A stretch of DNA of 64,000 bases from Thiohalocapsa sp963698775 (GCA_963698775.1 CAVOSE010000012.1:1-64000); one strand, 5' to 3'. Positions 36,419 through 45,321 are shown, numbered from the stretch's first letter. Made by a program: numbers and translations. Notes: generated by a model not told the origin, from the sequence alone.

Positions 36419-37603
36419 CTAGCGCCCCGTGCCGGCGTCCTGCGACCAGCCGGTCGCCACGCCAGGGCCGGGATTCTCGAGAATGCGCTCGCCGGCACGC
36501 AGACCGCTCAACACGGTGACGCCGCCCTTGGGGGTCGGTTCGCCAACGCGAATCAGCCGCAGCTGCGGATTGCCATTCTCATCCAGCACGTAGACGCCGG
36601 GAAGGCTGCCGTTGAAGCGGATTGCAGAGCGAGGGATGACCGGATTGACCCGGGCTGGCGCATTGAAATCCGGCACCAGCACCTTGGCATACATGCCCGG
36701 CTCGGAAATGCCTTGGGGCAGGTCGAACTTGACCTTGACGGTATGTCGCTGGGGATCGGCCATGGGAAAGATCTGCGCGACGCGCACCGGCACACCGCCG
36801 GCATCGCTAGGAGCCGCCGAGGCCGACTGCGCCTGCACATCCAACTCGGCGCGCAACATCATGCCTTCACGCAGACCAGGGCGGAGTCTTGCCGGCACAT
36901 CGACCTCTACTTGCAGATACTCGACATCCGCGAAGTTGAGCAGTGGCTGCCCAGGCTGCACCGTGTCGCCGACCTCGATGAATTTCTTCACGATCACCCC
37001 ATCGAATGGGGAGATCGCGCGGGCGTCCCGTAGTTTCGAATCGAGCCCCCTGAGTTCGGCCTGCAAACGCATCATCGCGTTGCGAGCCTCCTGGATTTGA
37101 GTGCTGGACGCGAACAGATCCGCCGACATCTCTGCGTCCTGGTCGCGATCGCCGATGAAATCTTCCATCGGCCGGGTGAAGAACTGGTCGAACAAGTTAG
37201 GTACGCCCATGCCTCCCGGCGACGAGCGCGCCCGCGGCGAGAAGAGTTCCCGCGAATACTGCACGCCCGCGTTCCGCACTTGCGCATCGGCGGTGGCGAT
37301 CTGCGCAAGCAACGCCTGGCGCTTCGCCATGAGTTCGCTGTCATCAATCGCCACCAGCAGGTCGCCGTTGTCAAAGGAATCGCCCTCGATGCCCGCCAAG
37401 TACTTGACCCGACCCGGCACCTGCGCCGCCATGGTGACTTCTTTATAGGGAATGACGGTGCCGCCCACGGAGACCGTCGGTAGGCCTTCCGCCTGCTTAA
37501 CGACATAGGCGTCGGTCGCCGCGGCGGCGAGACCGGGCAACAGGATCGAGCAGACGAGCAGCAAAGGCGCGGCGGTCATCGCGCGTTCGATTGATTTTCC
37601 CAT
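36419..37603 (-). CDS. RND efflux periplasmic adaptor (membrane fusion protein)
   Basis: 394 residues from the ATG at 37603, with a signal sequence (APLLLVCSILLPGLAAAA). The frame upstream is open but not conserved. Barrel-sandwich halves are VTMAAQVPGRVKYLAG and ISPFDGVIVKKFIEVGDTV, flanking a helical hairpin (about residues 90-195) that includes an insertion FTRPMEDFIGDRDQDAE. Beta-barrel and membrane-proximal domains follow. It links the inner-membrane pump to an outer-membrane channel; no tolC-type gene is in this window. Confidence 0.9.
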   Translation of the reverse strand: MGKSIERAMTAAPLLLVCSILLPGLAAAATDAYVVKQAEGLPTVSVGGTVIPYKEVTMAAQVPGRVKYLAGIEGDSFDNGDLLVAIDDSELMAKRQALLAQIATADAQVRNAGVQYSRELFSPRARSSPGGMGVPNLFDQFFTRPMEDFIGDRDQDAEMSADLFASSTQIQEARNAMMRLQAELRGLDSKLRDARAISPFDGVIVKKFIEVGDTVQPGQPLLNFADVEYLQVEVDVPARLRPGLREGMMLRAELDVQAQSASAAPSDAGGVPVRVAQIFPMADPQRHTVKVKFDLPQGISEPGMYAKVLVPDFNAPARVNPVIPRSAIRFNGSLPGVYVLDENGNPQLRLIRVGEPTPKGGVTVLSGLRAGERILENPGPGVATGWSQDAGTGR

Positions 37604-38169
37604 GAGTTCGGGTACCTGAAAGCAGCAGAAAGCGGGTTGCGCCGACAGCAAGTCACGACGACCAGGCGTCCTGCGCGGCAGGCTACGGTCCGTGGTCGCA
37701 TGTTGGGCGGCGTGCCGGACGTCGTCGTTTGTGTTTGAGGCAGTGCACAGACCCAAGCGCTGGTCCTCGTGTTCTCTTCTCGTAATCTTGCGTGAGTCAG
37801 CCCGTGAAGTATCGCGAAACCGCGCTGAAAGATCAAGCAATTGAGGAATTTTAGCCATCCAAATCAGTTTCTTAGTTCAGCCGAAACAGGCACTTCCGAG
37901 GCTGACCGCGACACCTTCGTCGACGCAGCGACCCCATGCACGTCAGTAGCTTAACAGCCCGCGCCCATCCAATCGCGCGCGGCTGACAACCGCGGCATGC
38001 ACAGCTTACCCTTCGCTAAAGCGCCTGCCGGTGCCGGGGCCTAACCAGTTCTCGGACTACCGTTCAGCACGTAAAGCGTATAATATCTTTCGGCCGTTTC
38101 AGCGCGCACTCTCGGACCCAATGGTTGCTTTGGCCGACGCGCTGGCCCACCGACCAGAGAGACTGCAAG
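37604..38169. other. Divergent intergenic region
   Basis: 566 bases between the RND adaptor (minus) and the dynamin-like gene (plus). No gene is seen on either strand. The +strand sequence TATAAT at 38079-38084 is a perfect -10 hexamer 86 bases before the GTPase start, with only a weak -35 (near 38056-38061). Upstream signals for the efflux operon should also lie here but none is clear. Confidence 0.4.
38079..38084 (+). promoter_or_regulatory. Candidate -10 element for the dynamin-like gene
   Basis: Perfect TATAAT in GC-rich surroundings, correctly placed upstream of the start at 38170. The -35 hexamer at the expected distance is poor, so this may need an activator or an extended -10. Confidence 0.35.
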
Positions 38170-39624
38170 ATGCCTTCAGCGGCCGGATCGGATACCGTTC
38201 AGCAACGCCTCGGCGAACTAGAGGCCCATCTCGAGCAGGAGAATCCCGTCCTGCTCAACACCGTGCAGAGCTTTCGCATCCTCGACGGCGTGGCCTACGA
38301 AATGGCCCTGTTACCTAAGAACGCGTCGTTCGCCAGCCGCATCCCCTGGTGGCCGCTGATTTCGGTACTTGGCACCTTCTCCGCCGGCAAGTCCACCTTT
38401 ATCAACGACTTTCTCGGCCACACCATCCAACGCACCGGCAACCAAGCGGTCGACGACCGATTCACCGTGATTGTCTACAGTCCGGAAACACGCAGCCATG
38501 CACTACCCGGCGTCTCGTTGGACTCCGACCCCCGCTTCCCCTTCTACCAGATGTCGCGCCAGATCGAGAGTGTCGACGGCGGCGAAGGCAAGCGCATCGA
38601 CGCCTACCTACAACTGAAGACCTGCCGTAGCGATCGCCTGCGCGGCAAGATCCTCATCGATTCCCCCGGATTCGACGCCGACGCGCAGCGCACCGCCATC
38701 CTCAGCATCACCGACCACATGACCGATCTGTCCGATCTGGTACTGGTGATGTTCGACGCCCGTCATCCGGAACCGGGCGCAATGCGCGACACATTGCAGC
38801 ACCTGGTGGTCGAGACCATGAAGCGGCCGGACTCGGGCAAGTTCCTGTTCGTCCTTAACCAACTCGATACATCGTCGAAAGAGGACAATCCCGAGGACAT
38901 CGTTGCCGCCTGGCTGCGGGCGCTCGGCGAGGTCGGCATGACCACCGGGCGCTTCTACACCATCTTCAGCCGCTCCGCACCCACCATCGAGGACCCGGTG
39001 CGGCGAGAACGCTTTGAGAAGAAGCGCGACGCGGACCTGAACGAGATCTACGAACGCATGGACCAAGTCGAAGTGGAGCGCGCTTACCGCATCGTTGCAG
39101 CCCTGCGCAAGACCGCGGTTGAGTTCAGCGATGAGACCGTCCCGCTGCTGAAGCAGGCGGTCAAACGCTGGCGGAGGCGTACGCTGGTCGCCGATGCCCT
39201 GATCGTCGCCCTAATCATCTTCGGGTTCATGCTGTGGAGTATCCAAGCCGGTCACTGGCAGGGTCTGAGCTACGAGCCGGGCTGGCTGAAATGGATCGAG
39301 GAAAACGGCATCACCTACGGCTTGCAGGGCGCGGAGGCGATCGCAGTGCTGTTCGTCGTGCTCGCCCACCTCGTCGTGCGCAAGGTCGCCGCCGCCAGCG
39401 TCATGCCCTGGCTCCGCCAGCAAGTGGCCGAAAAGCAACCCCCAGGCGACGTCATCCACGCCTTTCGTCACAACACGAGCCGCTGGCAGACCATCCTAGG
39501 GGGTACACCCGACGGATGGACCAGTTGGTCGGAAGGACGCGTCGCGAAGGTCTTGCACGATTGCGAATCCTATGTTCGCAGCCTGAACGAGCGCTTCACC
39601 AATCCAAAGGGCCTGCAGGACTGA
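38170..39624 (+). CDS. Dynamin-like membrane GTPase
   Basis: 484 residues from MPSAAGSDTVQQ; a start at 38125 is in frame but adds residues of a different composition. The G1 motif is GTFSAGKSTF, G3 is IDSPGFDAD and G4 is LNQLDTS, in the order of dynamin-family proteins. Two hydrophobic segments (about 343-363 and 394-415) anchor it in the inner membrane, with conserved WTSWSEGRVAKVL at the C-terminus. Bacterial members remodel or protect membranes; the role here is unknown. It is 35 bases upstream of a ROK-family kinase, likely one transcript. Confidence 0.85.
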   Translation: MPSAAGSDTVQQRLGELEAHLEQENPVLLNTVQSFRILDGVAYEMALLPKNASFASRIPWWPLISVLGTFSAGKSTFINDFLGHTIQRTGNQAVDDRFTVIVYSPETRSHALPGVSLDSDPRFPFYQMSRQIESVDGGEGKRIDAYLQLKTCRSDRLRGKILIDSPGFDADAQRTAILSITDHMTDLSDLVLVMFDARHPEPGAMRDTLQHLVVETMKRPDSGKFLFVLNQLDTSSKEDNPEDIVAAWLRALGEVGMTTGRFYTIFSRSAPTIEDPVRRERFEKKRDADLNEIYERMDQVEVERAYRIVAALRKTAVEFSDETVPLLKQAVKRWRRRTLVADALIVALIIFGFMLWSIQAGHWQGLSYEPGWLKWIEENGITYGLQGAEAIAVLFVVLAHLVVRKVAAASVMPWLRQQVAEKQPPGDVIHAFRHNTSRWQTILGGTPDGWTSWSEGRVAKVLHDCESYVRSLNERFTNPKGLQD

Positions 39625-39659
39625 GGGCGCTTCCGCCGTTGAACGGAAAGGCGCAGGCG

Positions 39660-40562
39660 GTGCCTGAGTTGCGCATCGGTGTCGACCTCGGCGGCACCAA
39701 GATCGAAGCCGCCGCCCTCTCCATCGACGGCCACATACTACTTCGCCGGCGCGTCCCAACCCCGCGCGCTGACTATGACGCAACGCTGTCGGCCGTCGCC
39801 GGACTCGTCTTCGACCTAGAGCGCGAACTCGGCCGGCGGGCTAGCGTTGGCATCGGCACTCCCGGTGCGCTGTCTCCGTTCTCTGGCCGGCTGCGCAATG
39901 CCAACTCCGTTTGGCTCAACGACCGCGCCCTGGGCCAAGACCTCGAGCAACTGCTACAACGCCCGCTGCGCCTGGCTAACGATGCCGACTGCTTCGCCTT
40001 GTCGGAGGCCAGCGACGACGGTGCCGGGGCAGGTGCCAGCAGCGTTTTCGGCGTCATCATCGGCACCGGCACGGGGGGCGGCATCGTCATCAACGGTCGC
40101 TTGCATCAGGGCCCCAACGCCATCGCCGGCGAATGGGGCCACAACCCGTTGCCTTGGCCCAGACCCGACGAACTCCCCGGACCGTCCTGCTACTGCGGCA
40201 AACAGGGCTGTATCGAGACCTTCTGCTCTGGCCCAGGTCTTTCGGCGGACCTGCTGCGTGTCAGTGGCCGACACCTGGAAGGCCCTGAAATCGTTGCCGC
40301 CGCAGAACAGGGAGACCAAAACGCGGAGGCCGCCCTTGCGCGCCACGAGGACCGGCTCGCCCGCGCGCTCGCCTCGGTCGTCAACCTGCTCGACCCGGAG
40401 GTCATCGTACTCGGCGGCGGCCTGTCCAACCTGCGCCGCCTCTACCGCAACTTGCCGCTGCTGATCAGTCGCGACGCATTCTCCGACGGACTCGCAACCC
40501 GCGTGGTGCCCCCACGTTTCGGCGACTCCAGCGGCGTACGCGGCGCCGCCAGGCTTTGGTGA
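39660..40562 (+). CDS. ROK-family sugar kinase (fructokinase-like)
   Basis: 300 residues from a GTG at 39660 preceded by GGAAAGG; a TTG at 39639 is the alternative. The ATP-binding DLGGTKIEAA, the catalytic LANDADCFALSEA (Asp), GTGTGGGIVING and the ROK zinc/His site CYCGKQGCIETFCSG are all present, with GEWGHN before it. The motifs are those of kinases, not of the repressor branch, as no HTH precedes them. The sugar cannot be told from sequence; N-acetylhexosamine, fructose and glucose are all possible. Confidence 0.88.
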   Translation: MPELRIGVDLGGTKIEAAALSIDGHILLRRRVPTPRADYDATLSAVAGLVFDLERELGRRASVGIGTPGALSPFSGRLRNANSVWLNDRALGQDLEQLLQRPLRLANDADCFALSEASDDGAGAGASSVFGVIIGTGTGGGIVINGRLHQGPNAIAGEWGHNPLPWPRPDELPGPSCYCGKQGCIETFCSGPGLSADLLRVSGRHLEGPEIVAAAEQGDQNAEAALARHEDRLARALASVVNLLDPEVIVLGGGLSNLRRLYRNLPLLISRDAFSDGLATRVVPPRFGDSSGVRGAARLW

Positions 40563-40585
40563 ACGCAGCCGATGATCGTTGCAAA

Positions 40586-40602
40586 AGTGTAGAAGGCACA
40601 CT
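40586..40602. promoter_or_regulatory. Inverted repeat upstream of the Nudix regulator
   Basis: AGTGT-agaaggc-ACACT is a perfect 5-base inverted repeat with a 7-base spacer, 47 bases before the Nudix start. It is placed as an operator would be for autoregulation by NrtR-type proteins, but I cannot match it to a known NrtR site by eye. Confidence 0.3.
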
Positions 40603-40649
40603 ATCTTTCTGGCAACGCCAGCCGCCTAGCGCTCACGATCGCCCGCGCG

Positions 40650-41330
40650 ATGTCAGACGCCCGCCCACACTGCTACGCCTACCCTCACCCGGCCGTCACC
40701 ACGGACGTGGTGCTGTTCACGCTACGCGGCGAAGCCCTGCAGCTGCTGCTGATCCAACGCGGCAATCCTCCATTCCAAGACTGCTGGGCCTTGCCCGGCG
40801 GCTTTCTGGACATCGACGAGGACCTGGACCGCTGCGCGGCACGGGAGTTGGCGGAAGAAACCGGCGTCAGCGGCCTGTACCTGGAACAACTCTGCACCTT
40901 CGGCGCGGTAGGGCGAGACCCGCGCGAGCGTGTCATCAGCGTCGCCTATTTCGCGCTGGCACCATCGCAGCGGCTGACGCTCAAGGCTGGCGACGACGCC
41001 GCCGATGCGCAGTGGTTTCAGTTCAGCGAGCTGCCAACGCTCGCTTTCGACCACGCCGAGATCATTCGCACCGCGCATGAGCGACTGATCGCCAAACTAG
41101 ACTATTCGACCATCGCGTTTCAGTTTCTACCCGAGACCTTCACCCTCGGCGAGTTGCAGCGCGTCTACGAGATCCTGGTTGACGCCGAGATCGACAAGCG
41201 CAATTTCCGCAAATGGGCGCTGGCCTTACGGCAGATCGAAGAGACCGGTGAACTGCGTCGGCGCGGCAACCATCGCCCGGCCCGCGTCTATCGCATGACC
41301 CAGCGCGACCGCATCACCTACATCAAATGA
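40650..41330 (+). CDS. NrtR-type Nudix regulator
   Basis: 226 residues. The Nudix box is intact (GFLDIDEDLDRC, then AARELAEETGV, giving Gx5Ex7REUxEExGU), so hydrolase activity is possible. A C-terminal winged-helix part follows (FTLGELQRVYEILV; FRKWALALRQIEETGEL; a basic end with RPARVYRM). Fusion of Nudix and winged helix is the NrtR layout, a repressor of NAD biosynthesis that senses ADP-ribose. Position immediately before nadA, 62 bases away, fits that. Many NrtR proteins have lost the catalytic residues, unlike this one. Confidence 0.85.
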   Translation: MSDARPHCYAYPHPAVTTDVVLFTLRGEALQLLLIQRGNPPFQDCWALPGGFLDIDEDLDRCAARELAEETGVSGLYLEQLCTFGAVGRDPRERVISVAYFALAPSQRLTLKAGDDAADAQWFQFSELPTLAFDHAEIIRTAHERLIAKLDYSTIAFQFLPETFTLGELQRVYEILVDAEIDKRNFRKWALALRQIEETGELRRRGNHRPARVYRMTQRDRITYIK

Positions 41331-41338
41331 CCCTAGTT

Positions 41339-41360
41339 GGTCGGCCCCGGTGGGCCGACC
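41339..41360. terminator. Strong hairpin between Nudix gene and nadA
   Basis: GGTCGGCCC-cggt-GGGCCGACC gives a perfect 9-base stem with a 4-base loop directly after the Nudix stop. There is no T-run, so it could be a weak terminator, a Rho-related pause or an attenuator controlling nadA. A second inverted repeat, TTCCGG-acata-CCGGAA (41364-41380), lies between it and the nadA start. Confidence 0.45.
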
Positions 41361-41392
41361 CTGTTCCGGACATACCGGAATCGGAGACAACC

Positions 41393-42478
41393 ATGAACAC
41401 CGCAACAACCGCCAGCGCAGTCACGGATAGGCCGGCTCGGGACAAGATCAAAGTGCCCGCGCACCCACAATGGCCGCTGCTGGCGGATGCGGACAAGGCC
41501 GCTCTGAAGCAGCGCATCAAGGCATTGTTGGTCGAACAGAATGCCGTACTGGTGGCTCACTACTACGTCGATGGCGATCTCCAGGCCCTGGCCGAGGAGA
41601 CCGGCGGCTACGTCGCCGACTCCTTGGAAATGGCCCGGTTTGGAGCAGACTGCGACGCCCGCACGCTGGTGGTCTGCGGCGTCCGCTTCATGGGCGAAAC
41701 GGCGAAGATCCTGAATCCGGAAAAACGCGTACTGATGCCGGACCTCGCCGCCACCTGCTCGCTGGACGAAGGCTGCCCCGCGGACGCATTCGGCGCCTTC
41801 TGCGACGCCCATCCAGACCGCACCGTGGTGGTCTACGCCAACACCTCGGCCGAGGTCAAAGCGCGCTCGGACTGGGTGGTGACCTCCAGCATCGCACTGC
41901 CGATCGTCACACATCTGCACGCAAGCGGCGAGAAGGTGCTGTGGGCGCCCGACAAACATCTCGGCCATTACGTGCAGCGAATGACCGGGGCAGACATGCT
42001 GCTGTGGGACGGTGCCTGCGTCGTGCACGAGGAGTTCAAGGGGTTTGCGCTGGACCGAGTACGCCGGCTGCACCCGCAGGCTGCCATCCTAGTACATCCG
42101 GAGTCTCCGAACGAGGTGGTGGACCAAGCCGACGTCGTCGGCTCCACGACCCAGCTCATCAAGGCCGTCATGGAGATGCCCAACCAAGAGTTCATCGTCG
42201 CGACCGACGAGGGTATCTTCTGGAAGATGCACCAGCTCGCGCCGGGCAAGACGCTGATCGCCGCCCCCACCGCCGGCGAGGGCGCCACCTGCGAGAGCTG
42301 CGCCCATTGCCCATGGATGGGCATGAACGCGCTGCAGAACCTGGAGCAGGTGTTGCTGCGTGGCGACCAAGAGATCCATATCGACGAATCCGTACGCGAA
42401 CGCGCGGTGCTGCCGATCCAGCGCATGCTCGACTTCGCCCGAGAGCACGGCATCGGCGCGCGCCGCGACGGTGACTGA
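41393..42478 (+). CDS. nadA: Quinolinate synthase A
   Basis: 361 residues from the ATG at 41393, preceded by GGAGA. NadA condenses iminoaspartate with dihydroxyacetone phosphate to make quinolinate, and carries a [4Fe-4S] cluster. Cys residues for it are in DLAATCSLDEGCPADAF, VVHEEFKGF-adjacent DGACVVHEE, and ATCESCAHCPWMGMN. AHYYVDGDLQALAEE and HPESPNEVVDQADVVGSTTQ are family hallmarks. nadB and nadC are not in this window. The stop TGA is followed by an open 109-codon stretch in the same frame. Confidence 0.95.
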   Translation: MNTATTASAVTDRPARDKIKVPAHPQWPLLADADKAALKQRIKALLVEQNAVLVAHYYVDGDLQALAEETGGYVADSLEMARFGADCDARTLVVCGVRFMGETAKILNPEKRVLMPDLAATCSLDEGCPADAFGAFCDAHPDRTVVVYANTSAEVKARSDWVVTSSIALPIVTHLHASGEKVLWAPDKHLGHYVQRMTGADMLLWDGACVVHEEFKGFALDRVRRLHPQAAILVHPESPNEVVDQADVVGSTTQLIKAVMEMPNQEFIVATDEGIFWKMHQLAPGKTLIAAPTAGEGATCESCAHCPWMGMNALQNLEQVLLRGDQEIHIDESVRERAVLPIQRMLDFAREHGIGARRDGD

Positions 42479-42808
42479 GCCGCCGCAGAAGCGACGCGAC
42501 CGCATCGCAAGCAACGCGCTGCCGATCGTAACGGCCTAGACCGTGCTTTACCGGACTGCCTGGCCTACCTCCGGCGTCTCGGTATTCCAGACGGGGATCT
42601 GTTACGGCGCGCCGGCACCTATCGTTACCAGCACGTCTTCTATCTGGAAGGCCTGTCCCTCGCCCGGGACGGTGTGCGTTTCGAGCACGACGGCGAGGCT
42701 CGGGCCCTCGGCTACACGCCGCTCCGCGTGCCTCCCTTCGCCGACCTGCCAAGGGCACATTCCATCGCCCGCCGGGTGGCGTTTCTGCTGGCGCATCTGC
42801 ACCAATGA
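42479..42808 (+). other. Open frame with no start codon, in phase with nadA
   Basis: From the nadA stop to a TGA at 42806-42808 the same frame is open for 109 codons without a usable ATG, GTG or TTG near its beginning. Its composition looks protein-like (CLAYLRRLGIPDGDLLRR; AGTYRYQHVFYLEGLSL; HSIARRVAFLLAHLH). It could be a 5'-truncated gene, or a frame with a non-standard start. I do not recognise the family. Read-through of nadA is possible in theory but not supported. Confidence 0.35.
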
Positions 42809-43076
42809 CCGGGGCGCCGCGCCCACTCAGCCGATTGACGTACTCCCCGCAAAGAGCCGACCGACCGGCCAAACGCCTGACAAAAGACCTGCACGCAGAT
42901 CAATGCTCGCTGTAGCCAGACATCGCCGGCACTTAGAAGCGGAGACGACCGATCCGGGTGACTCAGAAAACAGGTCGAGCCCTAGGGAGGAGGCGTACCG
43001 GGGAGGCGAGGGGGATAATGGCAACCGAGGCCAGTCAGAACCTGTAACATCCTGACTCGATTCGTTTTTATGTAAT
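42809..43076. other. Intergenic, downstream of tRNA-Ser
   Basis: No gene is seen in this stretch, which lies past the 3' end of the tRNA gene. A purine-rich tract (GGGAGGAGGCGTACCGGGGAGG, near 42984-43005) stands out but is unexplained. Confidence 0.35.
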
Positions 43077-43167
43077 TGGCGGAGAGAGAGGGATTCGAAC
43101 CCTCGATGGGCTATTAACCCATACTCCCTTAGCAGGGGAGCGCCTTCAGCCACTCGGCCATCTCTCC
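43077..43167 (-). tRNA. tRNA-Ser(GCT)
   Basis: The minus strand folds as a class II tRNA: GGAGAGA acceptor start paired with TCTCTCC, D-arm GGCCGAGTGG, anticodon loop CTGCTAA with anticodon GCT, a long variable arm (GTATGGGTTAATAGCCCAT), and TPsiC loop GGGTTCGAATCCC. Discriminator G and the encoded CCA end are present (43077-43080). It reads AGC and AGT serine codons. Its position after csrA is conserved in many gammaproteobacteria. Confidence 0.95.
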
Positions 43168-43285
43168 AGATCAAGGGGACTATTGTACCAACATAAAGAC
43201 CGGTTTGGTCTACCGGTTTATTTGGACATTTCGTCCAGAAAAAACCAGCCTGCCGGGCGAGACCAGAGGTTGCACCTTGGAGCGA

Positions 43286-43314
43286 GCGGACGACCGGTCA
43301 GGTCTGTCGTCCGC
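43286..43314 (-). terminator. Hairpin between csrA and tRNA-Ser
   Basis: GCGGACGAC-N11-GTCGTCCGC is a perfect 9-base stem about 30 bases after the csrA stop. No T-run follows immediately; a TTTTTT run on the same strand occurs about 45 bases further on. It may end csrA transcription before the tRNA. Confidence 0.45.
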
Positions 43315-43342
43315 CCGCGTTGGTGGCATAAACGTGTAGCGT

Positions 43343-43573
43343 CTACTCTGCTGGACGGTCTTCGGCTGGACGGTCTTCGGCGGCGCCCGCGTCAGCTGCG
43401 GCTAAAGCCTGTTCGCGTTTGATCCGCTCGTAGATCTCTTCACGGTGAACTGCCACGTCACGTGGCGCGTTAACACCAATGCGGACCTGGTTGCCTTTTA
43501 CTCCAAGCACGGTGACGGTTACTTCGTCACCAATCATCAGCGTTTCACCAACCCGTCGGGTTAGAATCAGCAT
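43343..43573 (-). CDS. csrA: Carbon storage regulator
   Basis: 76 residues from the ATG at 43573 with GGGAG eight bases upstream; the frame further upstream is not conserved. CsrA is a dimeric RNA-binding protein that represses or stabilises mRNAs at GGA motifs. The conserved MLILTRRVGETLMIGD and the RNA-contacting VAVHREEIYERI are intact. The C-terminal tail AAEDRPAEDRPAE comes from a direct duplication of 15 bases (43349-43378 region) and is unlikely to matter for RNA binding. Conserved position between lysC and tRNA-Ser. Confidence 0.95.
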   Translation of the reverse strand: MLILTRRVGETLMIGDEVTVTVLGVKGNQVRIGVNAPRDVAVHREEIYERIKREQALAAADAGAAEDRPAEDRPAE

Positions 43574-44004
43574 CTCATTTTCTCCCTGTTTTCCTTCGGA
43601 CCTGTACGGCCCCTCACCCTGCCGAACCGCAACGATAACCGGCAGTATCCGGTGAAGGGCCGCAGTTTCGAGAGCCGTATTACTCGGCCCCCTGAATTTT
43701 AGCAGCAGGCTTCGATGTCGTACATGGAGCGTAACGCGAATAATACGCACTACACACGTACAAACATCGCGGTTTCCGAAACAACCTGCGGATCTCGACG
43801 AGCCCTGAGCAACCGAAATCCGGCGCGATCCGCGCGGACAGACTTGAAGGCGATTGCCGAAAAATCTCGCACCAGACGGCGCCGGGTGGAGGTTTGCCTT
43901 CAAGGAGCACCGGAAGGGGCATAGCCGCACTATGTGACGGCCAATACGACACAGAAGACGGGCGTCAAGACAAATCAGCTGGTATGAGATTTGACATAAA
44001 TCGC
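43574..44004. other. Intergenic between lysC and csrA
   Basis: 431 bases upstream of csrA, with no protein gene seen. The strand carrying csrA has TATTAT near 43740 as a possible -10, but no -35 is spaced well. Right after the lysC stop a short hairpin TCGCC-tgccta-GGCGA is followed by TTTAT on the minus strand, a weak terminator candidate. Confidence 0.35.
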
Positions 44005-45228
44005 CTAGGCAGGCGACGCGAGATCGAAGGCCTCGTGCAGCGCGCGGACGCCGAGTTCCAGGTACTTCTCGTCGATAACAACGGATATCTTGATTTCCGA
44101 CGTAGAGATCATGCGGATGTTTATGCCTTCCCGCGCCAACGCCTCGAACATCCGGCTGGCAATACCCGCATGGGAGCGCATGCCGACACCGACCAGGCTG
44201 ATCTTGACGATCTTTTCGTCACCAATGACCTCGCGTGCCGCTAACATGTTCGCCGTTTCGCGCAGGATGGCCATCGCCTTCGTGTAGTCGTTCCGATGCA
44301 CGGTGAACGTGAAATCGGTGGTCTTCTCATCCGAACCGATGTTCTGGATGATCATGTCGACCTCTACATTCGCTTCCGAGATCGGCCCTAGGATCTTGTA
44401 TGCGACACCGGGCTGGTCCGGAACGCCGAGCACGGTGAGCTTGGCCTCGTCTTTAGCAAAGGCGATACCGGAAATCTTGGCCTCTTCCACAGCGTCCTCC
44501 TCAAAGGAAATCAACGTGCCTTCGCCCGATTCGAAACTTGAGAGCACCCGCAACGGCACCTGATACTTGCCGGCAAACTCCACGGCGCGAATCTGCAACA
44601 CCTTCGACCCCAGGCTGGCCATCTCCAGCATTTCCTCAAAGGTAATGCGATCGAGTTTGCGCGCCTTGGGTTCGATCCGCGGATCGGTGGTGTAGACGCC
44701 GTCGACGTCGGTATAGATCTGGCACTCGTCCGCCTTCAGCGCCGCGGCCATGGCCACTGCCGAGGTATCGGAGCCGCCACGCCCGAGCGTGGTGATATTG
44801 CCCTGCTGGTCGATGCCCTGAAAGCCCGCCACGACGACGACGCGTCCGGCATCGAGGTCGGCACGGACCCTGGCATCGTCAATATCGCGAATGCGGGCCT
44901 TATTGTGTGCGCTGTCGGTGCGGACCTGCACCTGAGAGCCGGTGTAGGAACGCGCCGGACAGCCGCTGGCGTCCAGCGCCATCGACAACAGCGCGATGGT
45001 GACCTGCTCGCCGGTGGACAGCAACACATCGAGTTCCCGCGGCATCGGCTCTGTCTGTATCGCCTTGGCCAGGGCCACCAAACGATCGGTCTCCCCGGAC
45101 ATGGCGGAGACGACCACGACCACGTCGTCGCCGCGCTCGCGCTGCTGTTTGACCTTTCGCGCCACCGCCTGGATGCGCTCGACGCTGCCGACGGAGGTGC
45201 CGCCGTATTTCTGTACGATCAATGACAT
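44005..45228 (-). CDS. lysC: Aspartate kinase
   Basis: 407 residues from MSLIVQKYGGTSVGS. The kinase domain shows KYGGTSVGS, STGEQVTIALLSMAL, TLGRGGSDTSAVAMAA and YTDVDGVYTTDPR. Two ACT regulatory domains follow (LTVLGVPDQPGVAYKI; VGVGMRSHAGIASRMF), so feedback inhibition by lysine and threonine is likely. It makes aspartyl phosphate for Lys, Thr and Met. It is not fused to homoserine dehydrogenase. Location between alaS and csrA is conserved. Confidence 0.96.
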   Translation of the reverse strand: MSLIVQKYGGTSVGSVERIQAVARKVKQQRERGDDVVVVVSAMSGETDRLVALAKAIQTEPMPRELDVLLSTGEQVTIALLSMALDASGCPARSYTGSQVQVRTDSAHNKARIRDIDDARVRADLDAGRVVVVAGFQGIDQQGNITTLGRGGSDTSAVAMAAALKADECQIYTDVDGVYTTDPRIEPKARKLDRITFEEMLEMASLGSKVLQIRAVEFAGKYQVPLRVLSSFESGEGTLISFEEDAVEEAKISGIAFAKDEAKLTVLGVPDQPGVAYKILGPISEANVEVDMIIQNIGSDEKTTDFTFTVHRNDYTKAMAILRETANMLAAREVIGDEKIVKISLVGVGMRSHAGIASRMFEALAREGINIRMISTSEIKISVVIDEKYLELGVRALHEAFDLASPA

Positions 45229-45321
45229 AGGGATCTTCCGAGCTTCGAGTAGGGAATAGCGAACAACAAGGGCTGAATAGCGCGCGGCCGATCGAGCGGC
45301 CGCCGCGGGTTGCAAGCCTTG

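Noticed and set aside
42192..42872. Minus-strand open frame opposite the end of nadA
   Set aside because: Arg/Gly-rich with no motif; typical antisense shadow, and it covers conserved NadA cysteines on the other strand.
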